Source: Litorivivens sp041625575
GTDB taxonomy: Bacteria; Pseudomonadota; Gammaproteobacteria; Pseudomonadales; Spongiibacteraceae
NCBI GenBank assembly: GCA_041625575.1
Contig: JBFJTG010000127.1
Span: forward strand, 1 to 8,817
Length of the DNA: 8,817 nt
Reading direction: 5' to 3'
Position numbers and translations under genes: made by a program. The first letter of the stretch is position 1, and the number at the start of each line of letters is the position of its first letter. The notes under the pieces are model-generated. The model made no database searches and was not told where the DNA came from. It saw only the letters and a list, made by a program, of their open reading frames with translations. Of this stretch, positions 6,082-8,817 are shown one piece after another.

Positions 6082-7071
6082 ATGGCCAAACGTAGAATTA
6101 ACAAACAACAGCGACGGCGCATAGAAAGCCAGCGCCAACAGCGCAAGGACCGCGCCAACGATGCAGTCGCTGCAGCGCACTCTGACGACGCGCTGGGGCC
6201 TGAACTGACCGGTCTGGTGATTGAACATTTTGGCCGCCAGCTCAATGTCGAGGGTAGCGATGGCGAAGTGGTGCGCTGCCACCTGCGCTCCAACTTGGAA
6301 AATCTTATCGCCGGTGATCGTGTGATTTGGCAGCGCGGCGACGAAACCGGCGTGGTGGTGGCAGCCGAAGCCAGACGCTCAGTCCTCACCAGACCCGACT
6401 TCAACGGCCAGCCGCGCCCCGTTGCAGCCAATATTGACCAGGCATTAATTGTTATCGCCCCGGAACCACAAGCCTACGCCAATCTTGTCGATCGCTACCT
6501 CATTGCCATCGAGGCGCATAATATTCGCGCCCTGCTTGTACATAACAAAGCGGATATCGCGAGTGACCCCGCTCTGGAGTCCATGCTCATGCGATACCAA
6601 GCCATTGGCTATACGGTGCTGCGAGTATCGAATAAAACCGGCGAAGGCTTGCCCGAATTAAAAGCGGCCCTACGCGACCAGATCAGCATTTTCGTAGGCC
6701 AGTCAGGCGTCGGTAAATCCTCCCTCGTCAACAGTTTATTACCGGAGGCCAACACCGCTGTTGGCGCCCTTTCGGTTGCCTCGGTAAAGGGTCGACACAC
6801 CACCACCACCGCCAAGCTGTTTCACTTTCCCGAGGGTGGCGACCTCATCGATTCACCCGGTATTCGCGAATTCGGCGTGCAGAACCTCAATCGTGATGAA
6901 GTGGATGTGGGCTTTCGCGAGTTCCAGCCCTACATGGATAAATGCCGTTTTCGGGACTGCCGCCACCAGTCCGAGCCGGGCTGTGCACTGCTAGCCGCAC
7001 TGGAAGCCGGTGAAATTTACCCCGAACGTATGCACAGCTATCGCCAGATCATTAGCGAACTCGGCGGCTAA
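6082..7071 (+). CDS. rsgA: Small ribosomal subunit biogenesis GTPase RsgA
   Basis: Cytoplasmic GTPase that checks late 30S maturation at the decoding site and releases RbfA. At 329 residues it is near the family norm. The N-terminus is a basic tail (MAKRRINKQQRRRIESQRQQRK) followed by an OB fold (about 40-105). The GTPase motifs are in the permuted order typical of the family: G4 NKAD 155-158, G5 SNKTG 183-187, G1 GQSGVGKS 206-213, G2 threonines 240-243, and G3 DSPG 257-260. The C-terminal zinc knuckle uses C288, C293, H295 and C301. The ATG at 6082 gives the expected basic start, but its Shine-Dalgarno (CGGGCGG) is weak. It is followed after 64 bp by the rhodanese gene on the same strand, without a visible terminator, so read-through is possible. 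Identity is very secure. Confidence 0.97.
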   Translation: MAKRRINKQQRRRIESQRQQRKDRANDAVAAAHSDDALGPELTGLVIEHFGRQLNVEGSDGEVVRCHLRSNLENLIAGDRVIWQRGDETGVVVAAEARRSVLTRPDFNGQPRPVAANIDQALIVIAPEPQAYANLVDRYLIAIEAHNIRALLVHNKADIASDPALESMLMRYQAIGYTVLRVSNKTGEGLPELKAALRDQISIFVGQSGVGKSSLVNSLLPEANTAVGALSVASVKGRHTTTTAKLFHFPEGGDLIDSPGIREFGVQNLNRDEVDVGFREFQPYMDKCRFRDCRHQSEPGCALLAALEAGEIYPERMHSYRQIISELGG

Positions 7072-7104
7072 ACTTGCGCCCTGTCGGCGGCGCCCAACAG
7101 GGGT

Positions 7105-7130
7105 TACAATTCACGCCCTAACACCGGAGG
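7105..7130 (+). promoter_or_regulatory. Candidate -10 box and strong ribosome binding site of the rhodanese gene
   Basis: GGAGG at 7126-7130 stands five bases before the ATG at 7136 and is what fixes that start over the upstream in-frame ATG at 7010 inside rsgA. TACAAT (7105-7110) is one base off the -10 consensus with only a poor -35 near 7081-7086, so a separate promoter here is possible but unproven. Confidence 0.5.
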
Positions 7131-7135
7131 CCCGC

Positions 7136-7969
7136 ATGGCAGATTCACCCTTGTTACCACTGCTTATTGAACCGGAAGATCTTGTCCCCTATTTGGGCAA
7201 GGAACAAATCCTCATCATCGACGCCTGCTCGACCGATAATTACAACAACCAACACCTTCCCGGCGCGGTTCATGTGCCACCGGCCGAGCTGCAGTGCGGC
7301 GAAAAGCCCGCACCCGGGAAAATACCCCGAAAACGCCGGCTAGATGCCTTGTTTTCAGCCGCCGGGCTTAACAAAAACAAGCACGTTGTCGTCTACGATG
7401 ACGAAGGTGGCGGTTGGGCCGGGAGGCTTATCTGGACACTGGACGTGCTGGGTCACACCCGATACAGCTATATCAACGGTGGCCTTCATGCCTGGCTGGC
7501 GGCAGGCCTGCCAACGGACAATGAATTACCCACCAGCGCCGCCAGCGAATATGTTGGCGACTGGAATGAATCCGTCATCGCCGAAGCTGTTGACGTGCTA
7601 GATGCGATTGACGATGACGAGCAGGCCATCTGGGATGCGCGCTCGCCACAGGAATACAGCGGCGAGAAAGTGGTAGCCCTGCGCGGAGGCCATATTCCCG
7701 GGGCCGTGAATATCGACTGGCTGGAATTAATGGACCGCGACCGCCAACTGCGGCTTGTCGATTTACGCCAATTGCAAGCGCGCCTGAACGCGCTCGGGCT
7801 GAGCAAAGATAAAACGATCATTACCCACTGCCAAACACATCACCGCTCCGGGCTCTCGTATTTGGCCATGAAGATACTCGGCTATACCAAGATCAAGGGC
7901 TACCACGGCTCGTGGGGAGAGTGGGGCAATCGCGAAGACACCCCGATCACCACCGGCAGCAAACCCTAA
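7136..7969 (+). CDS. rhdA: Thiosulfate sulfurtransferase (rhodanese), RhdA type
   Basis: A 277-residue cytoplasmic tandem-domain rhodanese that moves sulfane sulfur from thiosulfate-like donors through a cysteine persulfide to acceptors such as cyanide or cellular thiols. The N-terminal domain (about 10-125, LIIDACSTDNYNNQHLPGAV) is catalytically silent: the loop where the cysteine would be reads VVVYDDEGGGWAGR. The C-terminal domain (about 145-275) carries WDARSPQEYSG, GHIPGAVNIDW and the active loop HCQTHHRSGL with C232. The CQTHHR loop is the distinctive form described for Azotobacter vinelandii RhdA and its Pseudomonas relatives. The longer frame opening at 7010 would start inside rsgA; the GGAGG before 7136 and the fold's start support 7136. 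It lies 38 bp before psd, as in Pseudomonas-like genomes, though no metabolic link between the two is known to me. Confidence 0.93.
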   Translation: MADSPLLPLLIEPEDLVPYLGKEQILIIDACSTDNYNNQHLPGAVHVPPAELQCGEKPAPGKIPRKRRLDALFSAAGLNKNKHVVVYDDEGGGWAGRLIWTLDVLGHTRYSYINGGLHAWLAAGLPTDNELPTSAASEYVGDWNESVIAEAVDVLDAIDDDEQAIWDARSPQEYSGEKVVALRGGHIPGAVNIDWLELMDRDRQLRLVDLRQLQARLNALGLSKDKTIITHCQTHHRSGLSYLAMKILGYTKIKGYHGSWGEWGNREDTPITTGSKP

Positions 7970-8007
7970 GTAATGCTAACGCTCGATAGACTCAACAGGA
8001 TTAATCA

Positions 8008-8817
8008 GTGAAGACCTTATTTATCGTTATTCAATACCTATTACCCCAACACCTGCTCTCACGACTGGTTGGCAAGCTTGCTGAAACAAAGATCTTCTGG
8101 CTTAAAAACCTTCTGATTGAACGCTTTATCAAACAGTATGGCGTAGATATGAGTGACGCCGAACAGGAAGACCATCGCTATTACGCGACTTTCAATGAAT
8201 TCTTTACGCGCGAACTCAAACCCGGTGCCCGCGAAATATGCCCGGACCCATCCGACATTGCCTGCCCGGCCGACGGCGCCATCAGCCAGCTTGGCGATAT
8301 CCGCGACGGCTTAATCTTTCAGGCAAAGGGCCATGAATTCAGCCTTTTCACCCTGCTGGGTGATAATAACGAAGACGCCCTGCCCTTTCGCAAGGGCAAA
8401 TTCGCGACGATTTACCTCTCGCCCAAAGACTACCACCGAGTACATATGCCTCTGGACGGCAAGCTCATCGCCACGCACTACATTCCCGGCCAGCTCTTTT
8501 CCGTCAATCAAAATACGGCTGAGAATGTCGACAGGCTGTTTGCCCGCAATGAACGCCTGGTCTGCCTGTTTGAAACTGCTGCCGGGCCAATGGCGATGGT
8601 TCTCGTGGGCGCGATGATCGTGGCCGGTATAGAAACAGTTTGGGGTGGCCAAATTGCGCCTCCGCCGAAAACCGTACAAAGCCAGCGCTTCGACAAGCCG
8701 CAAGTCGTGGAGTTGAAGAAAGGTGAGGAGATGGGGCGTTTCAAACTGGGTTCGACGGTAATTCTGCTGTTCGGCGAAAATGCTGCTCAATGGCTACCCG
8801 CCTTTGACGCCGGCACC
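8008..8817 (+). CDS. psd: Phosphatidylserine decarboxylase proenzyme, 3' partial
   Basis: Inner-membrane-associated pyruvoyl enzyme that decarboxylates phosphatidylserine to phosphatidylethanolamine. The frame starts with GTG at 8008 (VKTLFIVIQYLLPQHLLSRLVG, matching the E. coli QYILPK start), with CAGGA seven bases upstream; no ATG fits the conserved N-terminus. It is still open at the window end after 270 codons (E. coli Psd is 322 residues). The self-cleavage triad is present: D89 in CPADGAIS, H146 in DYHRVHMP, and S249 in the LGST processing site, where cleavage makes the alpha chain with its pyruvoyl group from S249. Other marks are FNEFFTREL, LFSVN and FARNER. Only the short tail after the LGST region is missing. 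Identity is very secure. Confidence 0.97.
   Translation, partial: MKTLFIVIQYLLPQHLLSRLVGKLAETKIFWLKNLLIERFIKQYGVDMSDAEQEDHRYYATFNEFFTRELKPGAREICPDPSDIACPADGAISQLGDIRDGLIFQAKGHEFSLFTLLGDNNEDALPFRKGKFATIYLSPKDYHRVHMPLDGKLIATHYIPGQLFSVNQNTAENVDRLFARNERLVCLFETAAGPMAMVLVGAMIVAGIETVWGGQIAPPPKTVQSQRFDKPQVVELKKGEEMGRFKLGSTVILLFGENAAQWLPAFDAGT

Noticed and set aside
7010..7135. Upstream start for the rhodanese gene
   Set aside because: The extra 42 residues would overlap the rsgA C-terminus and lack rhodanese character; GGAGG just before 7136 marks the real start.
8311..8790. Minus-strand frame of 159 codons opposite psd
   Set aside because: It is antisense to highly conserved psd, including the catalytic histidine region; no domain or ribosome site is seen.

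Overview
The window comes from a gammaproteobacterium, probably a marine or environmental relative of Pseudomonas/Cellvibrionales. The reasons are the gene set and order queG / orn / rsgA / rhodanese / psd, an Azotobacter/Pseudomonas-type rhodanese with a CQTHHR active site, and GC-rich codon use throughout. As I recall it, the same neighbourhood in Pseudomonas has motAB between rsgA and the rhodanese; here those genes are missing. No taxonomic marker gene is present, so the lineage is inference.

Layout. (1) 1-738, +: the C-terminal two thirds of queG (epoxyqueuosine reductase), cut by the window start. (2) 739-1483: no credible gene, but dense repeats: a complete MITE-like element of about 570 bp (module A1 751-1100 plus module B1 1091-1318), then the left half (A2, 1353-1500) of a second copy. 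(3) 1484-5086, -: a two-gene cassette, a TonB-dependent outer-membrane receptor followed after 3 nt by a four-helix PepSY membrane protein. This looks like a metal-siderophore uptake receptor with its inner-membrane reductase partner. (4) 5087-5453: the receptor's upstream region, then the right half (B2, 5221-5450) of the second repeat element. (5) 5454-5999, -: orn (oligoribonuclease), divergent from (6) 6082-7071, +: rsgA (ribosome-assembly GTPase), 7136-7969, +: rhdA-like thiosulfate sulfurtransferase, and 8008-8817, +: psd (phosphatidylserine decarboxylase), cut by the window end.

The most unusual structure lies between the convergent 3' ends of queG and orn. The complete repeat element reads A-B and carries 26-bp imperfect terminal inverted repeats (769-794 and 1280-1305). 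The second copy is split exactly at the nonamer TGTTTCGCC: its A half ends with it (1492-1500), its B half begins with it (5222-5230), and the receptor/PepSY cassette lies between. The outer ends of this split copy (1365-1390 and 5407-5432) still form a 26-bp inverted repeat. The cassette is therefore framed by the two halves of a mobile-looking repeat, with the nonamer duplicated, and no transposase is visible. The last five residues and the stop codon of the PepSY gene are supplied by repeat DNA.

The remaining genes are core housekeeping genes: tRNA queuosine modification, turnover of 2-5 nt RNA, 30S maturation, sulfur transfer and phospholipid synthesis. The receptor/PepSY pair looks like an accessory uptake insertion at a neutral site between convergent genes.
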